Origin: Phoronis australis
Lineage: Eukaryota > Phoronida > Phoronidae
NCBI GenBank assembly: GCA_002633005.1
Contig: NMRA01000342.1
Location: 1-54,032 of the forward strand
Reading direction: 5' to 3'
Length of the DNA stretch: 54,032 nucleotides
In this document: positions 21,420-33,201 of the stretch, in pieces
Numbering within the stretch: position 1 is the first letter of the stretch
How the letters are laid out: each line of letters opens with the position of its first letter
Program-made: the position numbers and the translations under genes
Notes under the pieces: generated by a model
What the model was told of the DNA's origin: nothing
Database searches by the model: none
Seen by the model: the letters and a program-made list of their open reading frames with translations, nothing else

Positions 21420-24400
21420 AATGCGCTACCCAATGATATGATACAGGCCGGTTCTACAATGTCAATCATGTGGACAGGGTGCCAATTCCCGTAGGTGTTT
21501 AATTAAAAGAGAGCGCGCAATCGCTGCTTAGCTCTGCTATACACTGTAAGTCAGGTACACGAGTTGGGAATCGAGGCAGAGCTGTCAGTTTACAGGCCAA
21601 TGACCCAGAGTTACATAGTTATAAATAACCTCTTATTCACTACTTGACCACTTTGGTGGGGCTGCAAGAAAAATTGTCGTGCAATCGTTGTTTAGGACAC
21701 AATGCCTTATTTTAACATCAATTTTAACAGCGCAAAGGCGTGCTCCAAACATCAACAACTGTAGTTTGGACACAACACTTCGTTTTCAGGTATGGCAAAA
21801 ACGTGCACGAAGTGAATATGTGTTTAAGTAGGTATAACTATAAGTATTCATTTGTTGCATTCTTCCTCAATCTTGAGATTACCAGGGTAAAAACAAGAGG
21901 GCATCATCCTCCTGACAGCGCACGGGGAGGCAAAGCATCGCGTTCACGGTAAACAAAAGGCTCAAGTTCCAAAAATAGTAAAATAACACGACCAACGCCT
22001 GTACTGTGATTAGTACTAATTACCAACGCAATAGATTTGTGTTAAAAACAATTAGCAGCATTTTAAATGATATTTCTATCACAGTGTACATTTTAAATTT
22101 GATATTATTTTTGCCATGTCAATTTTATAATCCAGACGCGTACTGGCGCAATTACAAGTTGCCAATATAATTTAGACCTGAAAGATTACCCAACACTCAT
22201 CAGCAATGACACACACACACTGAGAATCAGACCAATCTTACACAATTATATTTTGAAATAAGTAACATTTAATTGCTATCGACTTCATAAAGTTTAGGTC
22301 CTTTAACAGTCAACACCGAGTGTTCACGTTTGAACATTTACTTAATTCCCAAACATGACTAGAAATGATTTTCAGACTAATCAGCAAATAATAAAGAGTA
22401 CATGTAGCCGATAACTTTAACATACCGTGCGGGCTCGTCACTCTTGACAGAGGCAGTGGTCGAAAACCGAACGAACCCGCATTGTGTAGGTGTGATAGAC
22501 GTATAAACTTCAAACAACGTTACAGAGATCTCCAAAGAGGCATTTTAAGTATTCTCCGCTGCACCAGCTTTTAATTGGTATTTGAAAGAACTTACTTACT
22601 GAACGGGGCATCACGTTTGCACTAAACAACGATACATCGATAACTCAAGAAAACGCGAGTGCGCGATTTCATCAGGTTTGTTACAGTACAGCGAGATTCC
22701 AGAATACCGGTCGTTAAACAAGTGCTCCAACACCACGTTATGTATTAAACCTACAATATTACACCATCGATGATTTAAAGACACTGTTTAGGACAAAAAT
22801 ATATCAAAGATATCAGTCGTGTGCATTTGTCGCCTTGACGTTGGTGATTAATTTGCTCAACTCCACATAATGCCGCCGTCGGTGAGTTCAACTTTATCAA
22901 TCTGTAATCTTGTCGTTACGAGGAAGCGCTCGAGTTCATTATATCTCTGTTCTAAAGGGGCAAATAGCGCCGTTATCAACTCCAGCAGTGTGTTTCATAG
23001 TTCAACGTCTGATGGTGAATAGTATCGATTTCTTAGCAAGATGTTAGTAAACAAATAATAAACCAAGGCGTACGTTTACGTTTATCGCTTTTGTTTTGAA
23101 AGTGCATATGATCGCCAGGGGTCGTTACTTACATGTACTTCAAGGTCGCCCGAGCACTTAATAATGTCTTATTTGTCTAGGAATCAAATGGTTTAGTCAC
23201 GATGAGGTTCACTCCTCGTTGTGGCAACTATTGGCGGGTACCGTGAAATAGCACTTCACACAACGCATCAGAAAATATCTGATGCCACGAAAACATTTGG
23301 TCAAACTTTTCTTCTAGAAGCGCGTTTCCGTAGAAATGCAAAAAACGTTAAAACAACCCACGTGCTAGAATATATACATGTACTACCACATTAAGTCTAG
23401 TTGCAACAGAAAATGAATCAAATTTTAGAAAACTTTAGGAATTACCTAAAGTTTAAAAAATGTGAGGAGGGGCCAAATTGTAATCACGAGTGCCTTAATA
23501 ATACTACACTACACTGTTGTTTGAATATTCTGCGCAATAAATATAAACACTTAACGAACAAATTTGTGTCAGTGTTTGAAAAAAACATTTACTTGCGTCT
23601 TGTTTTCATGCTAAGTTAGAGTTCCAAGAGAGTGAATTTTTATATCACTAGCAATTTCATTGGTTTATTTTTTAAATAAAGTCTTTGCTCAAATTCTAAT
23701 TAGTCGCCGGGCACGGGGATTAACACGTACTTTTTGGTGACCGGCATACTACGTATTTTAATGTGTTTAATGTTGGACGTTTTATGTATTTGAAAAATAA
23801 TGAGAAAGTGTTTGCGTGGAGATATACATGCAGAAACTGGGCAGACTGCTTTGAATTTTATATTGCCAGTTTCAAAACAGATATTATTTAGCCCTGTTGC
23901 TAGCAACTTGATGCCTGGCAGATCGCGCATTACGTCACGAGATATCGTTGCATGTACAATCGGAGCACATAATCACATCAGTATCCTTTGCGAGGTTCTT
24001 GTGTCTACGGAACTCAGCCTTGTTTTGTAGTTAAAAAACCCTTCATTCCCGTAGTGGAAGAAAAATGTCAATGAATTTTATAATACGTGTCTGAAGGTTT
24101 TGCAAAATGTTTTTAAATTGCTGAGTATTATATGATAACGCGGCATTAAACTCGGGTTCTCGGTCAAAAAACAAAATTTTGCTTAGGACAATAACTGGTA
24201 TCAAAACGGTTTCATCATTATTTTATGAGATGATAACTAGATACGGGAAAAACTGGTTATGGCTTTAGAGAAGGCTCAAACGTTTCAGCACAGGAAATGA
24301 TTGCAACCAATTTCGCTGTGACAAGAAGTTAATCATTTTTTTAGGATCGTATGTGCAGTTTATCGCTGTTTTAGCAGTAAACACTTGGCCCTCACTCAGG

Positions 24401-24426
24401 CCAATCGGTAAAAGGAAACTGAGGAT
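21420..24426. other. Unassigned stretch
   Basis: About 3 kb of AT-rich DNA with no recognised gene or repeat. TACATGTA octamers occur at 22399, 23130 and 23375. Open frames do not exceed about 76 codons. Confidence 0.4.
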
Positions 24427-25142
24427 TCACAATGGGAATACCTCTGAGCTATTGCACTTCACCAGTGGGTTTACTTGGAGCATAGACACACAGTGAAGAC
24501 TGCCCAACCAGAGAACCATTGTACCTACATCAGCCACATCTAGCGGTAGAAAGTAGAAGCTCGAGCTTTGAGTAGTGCGTGAGAAACGTTGTACTTTGCA
24601 GTGGTTAAATGTGTCATATTCCAAGCTCCTAAGCACCATTGATTCCCAGTCGTCAGAGAGCGAGTTGTTTTCATTCTTACTTTCACATTTTATTTCGTTA
24701 TAGAATTGAGATATACAAACGATAACATCAGTGTCCAGCAATCAAATTTGGTAAGAAAATATTAACTGACCTTGCCAGGCGCCCGACATCTTTTTCGTCT
24801 TGATCATGGCAAAGTAGGGTGGAAGAGGCTTATGACTTGAGGAACGATTGCCATATGAAGGGATGGAGATGTTTTGTATAAGTGGAAGTTGGTCGCCAGC
24901 TCAGTTGTCACAATGTAGATGTCCCTCGGCATTTCTGTATTAGGAAAGAAGACCCCGCTGCTTTGTGTGGCAACTGAGGCTGACCCGGTATATTGTTGTT
25001 GGATTTGGACAAAGAGACAGTAGCAACGCCGCCAGCAATAACTGTCAGACAGAGCCTGATCAATCTCGTTGTCCCCAAATAATTGAAATGGTCTTAATCT
25101 AGTTGCCAGCCCAATTGATAGCTCCCATAGTGAGCCCTGCAA
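24427..25142 (-). pseudogene. Possible minus-strand coding relic, two frames, unidentified
   Basis: Two open frames follow each other on the minus strand: 112 codons at 25142-24804 and 104 codons at 24741-24427. The first includes IYIVTTELATNFHLY and the second LDTDVIVCISQFYN and an acidic-polar run. The first overlaps the edge of the repeat arm that begins near 25085. They could be parts of one decayed transposon ORF or chance frames; no domain is recognised. Confidence 0.2.
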
Positions 25143-25460
25143 TGTTTATTACTGTAATGTTTTATTGAAATTTATTAAATATGATCAGAAGAACAAAATT
25201 AGCTTGGTGGCACTCAGTGCAACTATTAGCATTTTTGCAATTCAAGATGGCGGATTCCGCCATTTTGAATTTCGACTCACTTTGTTTTTTTTAACTTGAT
25301 GACAAACAGGGTCATGTGATACATTGTTTATACCATTTTGTGTGATGGGGAGTCCATTTCTGGTGTTATTTTATTAATACGGGTCATGTTCAAGGTCAAA
25401 CCAGAGGTCAAAAGCCTAGCAGCCTTCTGCCATTTAGTTTTTCATCTCATTATTTTTCAT
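25085..25460 (+). repeat. Dispersed repeat, left member of an opposed pair
   Basis: This segment aligns with the reverse complement of 28180-28530. Shared landmarks are GGTCTTAATC.AG, CTAGTTGCC, CCCTGCAATG, GAACAAAATTA, CAATTCAAGATGGCGG-like sequence, AGTCCATTTCTG and CAAGGTCAAA. Similarity is imperfect, with indels. At its centre is a palindrome at 25239-25271. Confidence 0.75.
25239..25271. repeat. Palindrome with AAGATGGCGG arms
   Basis: AATTCAAGATGGCGG and CCGCCATTTTGAATT face each other across a 3-nt spacer, with one mismatch. AAGATGGCGG is the core of the vertebrate YY1 site, so two such sites stand back to back. Confidence 0.85.
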
Positions 25461-25634
25461 TTTCTTCGTTAACCTCTTCAAGATATATTTTCAAAATGCT
25501 CACTATTACATACATGTACTGTAGTGGGCCAAACATTTTGGTCACAAGTTTCATGAGGGTTGCATTGGCACAGTAGAGAAAGCATATGGCATGGAAATGC
25601 AGCAGTTAAATGCTGGTGCATCTAGCATGGTTAC

Positions 25635-25724
25635 TAAAAACCGGACGATCGCCGCACAAATAAAAAAGTTCGTGTTCAATTCGACGTGAACTTTTTTATT
25701 TGTGCGGCAATAGTCCGGTTTTTA
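25635..25724. mobile_element. 90-bp hairpin MITE
   Basis: The arms 25635-25671 and 25688-25724 are 37 bp each with two mismatches around a 16-nt loop. They read TAAAAACCGGACGATCG, then CCGCACAAATAAAAAAGTTC, and the complement. The ends are TA-flanked or TA-containing, as in Tc1/mariner-type MITEs. As RNA or single-stranded DNA it would fold into a near-perfect stem. It has no coding capacity. Confidence 0.88.
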
Positions 25725-25764
25725 ATCTTATTGTAGCCAAAAACTGATTTAAGTACGGTTACTG

Positions 25765-26400
25765 TAGATTACTCCAAAAACCCTACACTGAAAAACCTCT
25801 ACTCCGGAAAGAAAACACTACTCCGAAGAAACCTACGCCTCCTCCAAATATGAACGCATTTGTTTCATTTTGTAACACTAATACATGCGCGCACCCAGTC
25901 TAAAATATGGGGGCTCGAATTTTTGACAATGTGAACCTTTTTCAAACAAAAACACGGGACTAAAAACAGGATATCACGTCCAGGGCTATGAATTGTGCAT
26001 TCGCGTCTTTAGTGAACTTTTGTCTTGTTTTCTAAGACTTTATGTCGTTCGAGTCCCCCGATCCCCCTTGGGTGCTCGCATGTAATATGATACCTTTTCT
26101 CTCGATCAAGTGAACTTCAAAGAAGATAGGATACAAGAGTGGTTAACTACAAAGTCAGTAATAATGGAAGAAATAAGTCATTGGACTTCATTGTCCAAAT
26201 TTATTTCTGGGTGGGTATTTGTTAGTAGGTAACAAATTAATAAACTATCCGTGAACTTTTGAGGAAATTTAGGAAGATCGAGTAAAAAATCGTAGTAACG
26301 GTGTTTTTCGGAGTAGTGTGCTTTCGAAGTAGCTTTTATGTCGGAGTGGTGGCATGGGCCATCGGAGTATTAACCTTTTACACTCCAGTATAGGAAAGGG
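25765..26400. repeat. Opposed arrays of CTACTCCGA-like words
   Basis: The left side (25765-25850) has ACTCC/CTACTCCG words about every 20-40 bp. The right side (26285-26395) has the complement, CGGAGTAGTG, CGAAGTAGC, CGGAGTGGTG and CGGAGTA. This looks like a ~640-bp unit with subterminal arrays in inverted orientation, as found in some DNA transposons. Exact termini and target duplication were not identified. Confidence 0.45.
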
Positions 26401-27839
26401 TAGAACAGGTGCTCTGTAGTTGCACAATCTCATCCTAGCCATGTTGTTACTCAAAGTCTACTCAAATGGGGCCACGTCTTACGAAGAGCTGATGGTTTAC
26501 CTAAAGAGGGTCCTTCAACAACCCTGTCTCAAGGAGATGTTGACATATTTCTTCGTAGCAGGTCACCATAATTGTGTACCTGCGCTGGTGTAGCAGCTTT
26601 CAAAATAAACCAAACAACGAGGAAATTATCTAAGACTAGAAAACGATCATAGCGCCTCCATGTACGTTGTCTTAATTTGCACAATTTGTACTTAACTCCA
26701 TTCATAAATAAACAATAAACGGCTAGGCGCAATAACGTCAACCTAAACTACAACAAAAGTGGGACAAACGTACGATAAGTGTACGACTAAGGTTCCAAAC
26801 ACTTCTAGCAAGAAATTTATACAAAGTTTAGCAGCTTGAAAGAGTTCTTTCGAACTTTATATTGAAGTTTGCTGCCGTGTGGATCACCTGTCCAATAATG
26901 TCAAAAAGTTCTACAAGAAGCTGCGCACAGCTGTCAACACTTGGTTGACAAGACTGTAGTACCAGCTGACCAATTCGAATAACAGTCATACTGTATATCA
27001 AATTAGTGAAAGGTTCTGGGATTACAAGGAGCATTTTATGAGAGCCGAGCAATTAAATGGTCATGTGGTTAAAGATTTTCAGTTGGTGGGCCCACCTTGA
27101 TACTGCCATGGAGAACGGAAGTCATGTGGAATGAAGGCGGTGAAGAGCAAACGTCATGTAGTGGAGTGACAGGAAAAAGATTAAGTACAAGAAGGAAATG
27201 GTGGTCCTGGATGGGGATGACTAGAGAAAAATTAGGATATAGATTAGCACAGACCCGCTCACTGACCAGCAGTTATATCTCCATAACATCTGCATCTGGC
27301 GTTGAGTCGCTGTCCAGTTGCCTGTTAGCTGTAAGACAGCAATGTAACATTAACATAGCTGATATCTTTAACTATGAACTTATTGAGTCCACTCTCAACA
27401 GCCCAGATCGGCAAATACGGCAGTCTGAGGAAGGGTGACAATGCCGTTTTGGTAAAATCTCTTCGCGTTATGTCCCAACTGAAATCATTCTGGTCCAGAG
27501 GTGGTGTTGGTTGCTGGAGTCCACTTTTTGTAGCAGGTTGTTTGGAGGGTTCCGGAAACACAGGAGATTTAGGTAAAGTGACTCGTGGTCCATTGCCTTG
27601 AAGCTGTTCTCTATGAACACCGATCGACGCATGGGGGGTTGAAATTTTCTCGAGAACCAGTGAGTCATCAATCCTCAGTAGAAGAAGCCAGGCGGCTCCG
27701 CAAAGTCGGGAAATTTACATTATTTTATAGGTCCAGAAGTCATAGTTTTACCTGGATTAATAATAGTGCCCATCCAGTCTATTACGTACATGTATGTGTA
27801 AGGATTACGCGTAATCTATACATACACCCCTATTCACTG

Positions 27840-28035
27840 TCAGGAGACAGTGTGGCATTGTGCCCTTCCTCTACTCAAGGTTGTGTTTTCGAGTCACACG
27901 GGGCACACTGCTGGTCGCTTGAGTCAAGCCCCTAGATCCTCAGCTCTGTTTCAACTAATAAAGCATAAAGATGATCCACGGTGATCAGTGCGATGGCCGG
28001 CTTCCTGAGCGACATGCGTAGGTCTGGCACAACAA
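27840..28035 (+). mobile_element. tRNA-derived SINE, copy 1
   Basis: The copy starts near CAGTGTGGC with a tRNA-like region ending TTTTCGAGTCACACGGGGCAC. It continues with CACTGCTGG, CTTGAGTCA, CCTCAG.TCTGTTT, AAAGCATAAA.ATGAT and GGTGATCAGTGC. The same order is found at 52749-52985 and, with the tRNA body deleted, at 33393-33490. The A box is degraded; the B box is two bases from consensus. Confidence 0.8.
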
Positions 28036-28179
28036 TATTTTAAACCAATTATTGAGATATTGAGAGGATATCTTATTCCAGTATTTAGCTATCCCTTATT
28101 CTTGATATAATGAAATCACAGAGATGATAATTCCGCATTTCTCATAAATTTGACATTGTTTCGACGCGCAAAAGCCCGA

Positions 28180-28530
28180 ATTTTCCTCGTTTCAGTCCAA
28201 CATGACCTTTCATTTGACCTTGACATTGACTTGGCATCCATAAAATAATATCAGAAATGGACTTTCCGTCCCAAAAGCATTGGAAACTATAAATTTCAGG
28301 ATCCTACAGGTCTCTGGTTCTGAGTGTGGAAACTAGGCGAAATTCAAGATGGCGGAAGCCGCCATCTTGAATTATAAAAAATGCTCAAAGTTGCACAAAT
28401 TGCAACCAACTTAATTTTGTTCTCCTAACCACATATTATAATAAATTTCCAAAAGAAAACGTTATAGTACACAGCATTGCAGGGTCAACTTTTTGGCAAC
28501 TAGACTATCTTGATTAAGAGACCAACTGAA
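28180..28530 (-). repeat. Dispersed repeat, right member of an opposed pair
   Basis: Reverse-complement counterpart of 25085-25460. It holds the better preserved palindrome: AATTCAAGATGGCGG (28341-28355), spacer AAG, CCGCCATCTTGAATT (28359-28373), with no mismatch in 15 bp. The two members enclose about 2.7 kb. Confidence 0.75.
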
Positions 28531-31505
28531 CACCGCGGTTGATCTTAGCGCACGCAGAATATGATGATGCACGTTCGATACCCTCTTTCTTGCGTTTCCA
28601 ACCTCACACCAATCCTGTCAAATCTAAGTTCAACTGCAGAGAAGTTGCAAGGAAAGAGGAACGCTGAGAATAAATGTGTTTATAAGTCTTTATTTTTCCT
28701 TGTGAAGCTCGGGACCACGACAGTGAACTCAGATACCTAATGCAAAAAATAACGCCCAGTATTTTGATCGAACTCAACTAAAGAAAGTTGAAATTCTGAG
28801 AGACAACAACAGTGCAATTGCGTCTATAATGTATTAAGTGGTGTACAACTGTTGTTCAACGGTTAAAGAAGCATGTGACCTCCTGCTTCTATCAAACGGT
28901 CCACCATTAGAAATATGAAGTATCTTCTGCCACCTTTTAAGTTGGAATTGTACGTACAATAAAATCAATTGTTGGCTAATGGTTATGGGAGTAAGCTTTG
29001 CGAAAAGTCTATTTCGCTATTTCTGAAAAATTTCTTCTCACTTAACCTTAAAGGTGTCAAACATGTGACTGGGTTACTTTCTTGTGTCCATAAATTGAAC
29101 TTCCATAAATGTTAACACTACACTAATTTTGTTTGAAAGATTTATTGAATACACGACATTCAGAATTGTTACATGTGGGACATTTAAGCCATAAGGAAAC
29201 TTGTTCATCTCAAAGGGTTAGCGAGGTTCGGGATAACGTGCTTACCTGTCAATCACTGGTTGACTGCTGACAGAAACAGGGAAAACACAGTGCCTTGGGA
29301 TAAGGCTTAAAAACACCACATAAAGAAAAATATAAACTGGTGATCAATCCCTTTTTAATACATGATAAAACCAAATACTCTGAACAAAACTAAATATGTC
29401 AAATCTAAGAAACGTCACGGATTTTTAGACCTTTGCTGGCTCGCTGATTGCGGGTTCATAAGATGTCTTGGTTAGTTTTTCCGTCAAAGGACCAGACGCA
29501 TAGTGTACTGGGTACAGTTGTTTGCGGGACATTTTCATTTTTTGCATTAGCAATTCAAGTTGGCTTCAGAAACGTTGAGTAGCAGCGCAACAAAGCTTTA
29601 TTCACTTAAAAGGGCACTCATTCGTTTAAACTGGTAAACACTCACCCTATTAGAACATGTCCGGTACAGTCTAAATGCTTCGCTGTTGGATGACATCTTA
29701 CGTCAATTGCCACCTTGATATTAATTACAAGACATTGAAATGCTTTCATAGTGACCGGCAAAACTTGGATACATTACTGCTAACTTTTTCTCATTTCGGA
29801 TTAAAAATTCGGTATTTTCATCTACTCGTGGGCTTTCTATTTCTTTTAACTAAAACCCACAAGTGGTTCATTAGTACATGTACCTCTAGTTTAAAAAACG
29901 GTTCAACTTTTCAAATTCTATCAATTCGCCTTTTTATGAAACCGAATCGTGCAATCATGTTCCTTTTGTACTGGTTGTAAATCTTCAAAACCTGCGCATT
30001 AACAAAATTTAATAATCTAGCTACACTCGTACATGAACATTGCTCCTACCGTATACGGTGATGCAAGCTAACTGTAATCGACGTCAGAATGATCTTCTCC
30101 CTGCAATTGTATCACAGCTTCGACCGATAACTCAACTAAAGGACAACTGAAACTTGATTGCACATCGCGACTTTTTGAGGACTTTTTCAATGTTCATGTC
30201 ATGACAAGGTCACGTCGTCTTTCTGTCAAATCCTGGTTATCATTTTCCAATTCGGTTTAATTCTCAAAGAATTTCTAATCCAATTACTTTGCTTTGTTCA
30301 GTATAGAATTGTGTCGCTTCATGGTTTGTTACTTGACAAGTCAGTCTGGGTTGTTCTTTATTTGCAACTCTCTGCATGTACGCAACATAACAAGGGAAGC
30401 ACGCGCGAGGTTTACATTCTAGAAGTTGTCTGGTCAACGAAATATATCGAACATGTAAACGCAGATGAATACATGTACGAGCTCGCGAACGAATGGTGAG
30501 ATTATGCGCGTTTGTATTTCTCACAAATCTCGTGCGCGTTTGAAGTGGATCTAGCTTACCCCCAAATCGTTGTCGAGCTCCCTCAGGGTCTCAGTTCCAT
30601 TAATCTTTGTAGAGCGCAGACATTTAATGATGAGGTATAAAGACACACAAGTACAATTCGACTTGTGATACAATTTCCTCTATTGAGTCGTTCCTGAGGA
30701 TCTGGAAAATGTCATTATATGACACGTACATGTACGTGTGTGTTCATAGACAAAACCAAAACACGTGAGGCATGCCCTCGAATCCTACAGAATGTTACAT
30801 AATTTTTTAGCCGCATAAGCTGCCGACAACTGTCATTAACGTATCAACCTGTAATTTGAGATGAACAATCACAGCCCATTGCGAAGACACGGGTATATAA
30901 CAACCGGAACAATCCACGCTCCAAGCGACACTAGCACCGTATGTTCTGTTTCATTTGACGTTTTTAAGGAGCGTTCTCTGGGCCTATGTACGGAAATTCC
31001 CGGAGGAGGTAAGTATTTTGCAAAATACGAGTGCTTCGTGTTTCCAAGGTCATTATTACAATGTAATTACTTACACAAGATGTCGACAATTTATTGTCGC
31101 TACTACATCGACATATAATTTGAGTAAAAAACAAAGATAATCATTGCAAATAACTGGAAGTCTTAGCAACCAGAATGACGTAGGCTCCTAGTCTGATCCT
31201 TCCAGCGAAAATAATAAGCAAGTCTACAGTTGAGATTTTATAATTTTTGTAAAAAATCAAACGCCGCAGAAAACGAAAACGAAAGGATACTTTGAAAGAC
31301 CTCTACAATTTCAGGTGAAAATATCACCTTAAACGTTTACATGAATGTACATATTACATGAAATTTGGTTATGTTAAAGTGTACACAACATGACTCTAGT
31401 ACCTCAAAATAAATTTTATTATTATATCTTACTTGATTTCAGTGCCTTTAGTGCACAGCTCATAAAGTAACACGCAAAAATTGAAAAAAATAATAATTAT
31501 GTACA
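28531..31505. other. Unassigned stretch
   Basis: About 3 kb with no recognised gene. TACATGTA lies at 29875, 30470 and 30727, the last inside an 18-bp palindrome (30722-30739, ACACGTACATGTACGTGT). Open frames of 85-101 codons show no domain. Confidence 0.4.
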
Positions 31506-31576
31506 ACGTCATGGGTTGAACCCAGGTCGTTCACCATACCGTTCGGATCAGAGACAAAGTGTATAGAGTGAAGAGA

Positions 31577-31886
31577 ATGCAAAGTACATTTAGCGTCGAG
31601 AAGGTTCGTAGAGGGATCAAAAGATGTGTTTCCGGAGGCTGCAGCAACAGCAGCCAGGCGGAAAACGTCTCGGTGTTCCGAAGGACACCAAAGTTGCGCA
31701 GAAGTGGCATGACTTCGTGCGCCGAACGAGAGTGTGGGACGTCATCGTGGACCAAGCGATTCGGTCCGGGGCCACTCTGTGTTCTGCCCACTTTGAGGAC
31801 TCGTGTTTCGACTCCAGTCACAGGAGACGATGAAGGCCTGGTTCAATAAAGGACAATATTTATCATTCAGAAACATCAGCTCTTAA
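31577..31886 (+). pseudogene. THAP zinc-finger domain, frameshifted
   Basis: Frame 2 begins at an ATG at 31577 and gives KRCVSGGCSN, with the first zinc ligands Cys 31625 and Cys 31640. Frame 1 then gives KWHDFVRRTR and TLCSAHFEDSCFD, with Cys 31780 and His 31789. Frame 0 finishes with KAWFNKGQYLSFRN and a TAA at 31884. The C-x4-C...C-x2-H pattern followed by F, and the invariant Trp, are the THAP signature. THAP domains bind DNA in host regulators and in P-element-like transposases. The usual AVPTF box is absent. Two frameshifts make it non-functional. Confidence 0.8.
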
Positions 31887-32131
31887 TTCAGGATCGTCTG
31901 TTGGATGACTGGGTTGACTCGCCGAGCCCGAGGCCGCTTCTCTCGCGGGAGGATCCAGTTCATAAGGCTCAAAGTAGAAAAGTACGCAGCCGGAAGCACA
32001 TTAAACTTGTTCTCGCTTTCGTGCAACCCCATTTCCTCATCCTGGCCACCATTCTCATACGTTTCTTCATAGTATTCGTTCAATTCTTGCTCTTAATCGT
32101 CGTCACTTTCAAATTCCCTGGTCTCCGCCAT
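31863..32131 (-). pseudogene. Acidic small protein relic, minus strand
   Basis: An ATG at 32131-32129 opens MAETREFESDDD, interrupted by a TAA at 32095-32093. The same frame continues with an acidic run (EQELNEYYEETYE, GQDEEMG). After a frameshift near 31995 it gives YFEPYELDPPAREAAS and ends at a TGA (31865-31863). An acidic leader followed by an FEP motif is a pattern I associate with the first exon of some uncharacterised invertebrate proteins, from memory. Its stop lies inside the 3' end of the THAP relic, an overlap of 24 bp. Confidence 0.45.
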
Positions 32132-32376
32132 TGTTCAATGCTAGTCACTGATCTCTTGTGTTCAACCCATGACGTCACATGGCGGGAAATGTGAAAATTG
32201 GCACAATTGAAAGAAAAATCAAAATTTTGAGCTAATTACACAAAATAAACATAGGTTTAGCTAAATTTTACGTCATACATTTAGTCTGTGGTCACCGGTA
32301 ATTCAAAATGTGCAAAAATCCATGGTGTGTACTGTTTAATGATAACGATGCCACATTTTCCTTAGTTTGAATAAGG

Positions 32377-32400
32377 ATATATACACACACACATATATAT

Positions 32401-32477
<77 letters not shown>

Positions 32478-32478
32478 A
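32377..32478. repeat. (TA)n/(TG)n microsatellite
   Basis: ATATACACAC, a long pure (AT) tract and about 14 GT units run in series. A palindrome TGATCACGTGATCA follows at 32477-32490. The 90-codon minus-strand frame across it is a repeat artefact. Confidence 0.95.
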
Positions 32479-32634
32479 TCACGTGATCATAATAATGGCA
32501 AATTAAAGTAAACAATGAAATTCCGCCGGTTTGAACAACCCCCCCCCGGAGTAAAAGGACTGTGGGAAAAAATAATAAATTACTCAGAGAAGTAAGGAGG
32601 GCAATCATGTTTCGAGGGCGGCATTATAGACCCG

Positions 32635-32635
32635 N
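32635..32635. other. Assembly ambiguity (N)
   Basis: A single N lies in an otherwise unremarkable stretch; a second is at 37487. Confidence 0.95.
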
Positions 32636-33201
32636 AACCGATGATTCTTACATGTACTTTTATTAATACCCATCTTTCAGGAACCTTTAAAAACACAATA
32701 CGTACAGGTGAAACGGATCTAGCACCCGTCCTGACCCCTAATCGTTATACGCGGAGATAGAAACTTTTTTTCGACGTTTTACGTTTGCGTATGGCAAATT
32801 TGATTCCAATGAAGTTTCAAAGTGATCTATCAAAATACATCAGCCTACAACTGATACGCATGGAGTAATCGTTGTATCCGTACAGGAACAAGGAAACGGA
32901 TCTAGAGCATATCACGCGTCAACGAATGAGGAAGCAACGTGGAAAGCATCGTGATACAATCTACATGTATGTCAAAGTACTTCAAATGGATTAGTCAGAA
33001 TCTCCTCTCCTGCCGTAGAGACTTGTATTGGCATCGAGTGAGTCGGAAGTTAAAAAGATACCAAACCCGGTTTTAGCCAATAAGATAAACTCACGACTTT
33101 CCCATCCAATTACCTGAAACAAAATAATGCTGTGTAACCCTTGACAACCCTCAAAATTTTGGAGGAAAATTTGAAAACTCCTTACAAAGTCTGCTAAAGG
33201 G

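Larger units (their letters stand above)
31506..32175. mobile_element. 670-bp inverted-repeat unit with two convergent relic ORFs
   Basis: A perfect 16-bp inverted repeat delimits the unit: ACGTCATGGGTTGAAC at 31506-31521 and GTTCAACCCATGACGT at 32160-32175. The right copy is part of TGACGTCA. Between them lie a plus-strand THAP-domain relic and a minus-strand acidic relic whose 3' ends overlap. No transposase catalytic domain is visible. It is either a small non-autonomous DNA transposon or the remains of one; target duplications were not found. Confidence 0.5.

Noticed and set aside
32336-32608. 90-codon minus frame with Tyr-Ile repeats
   Set aside because: Artefact of the TA/TG microsatellite.
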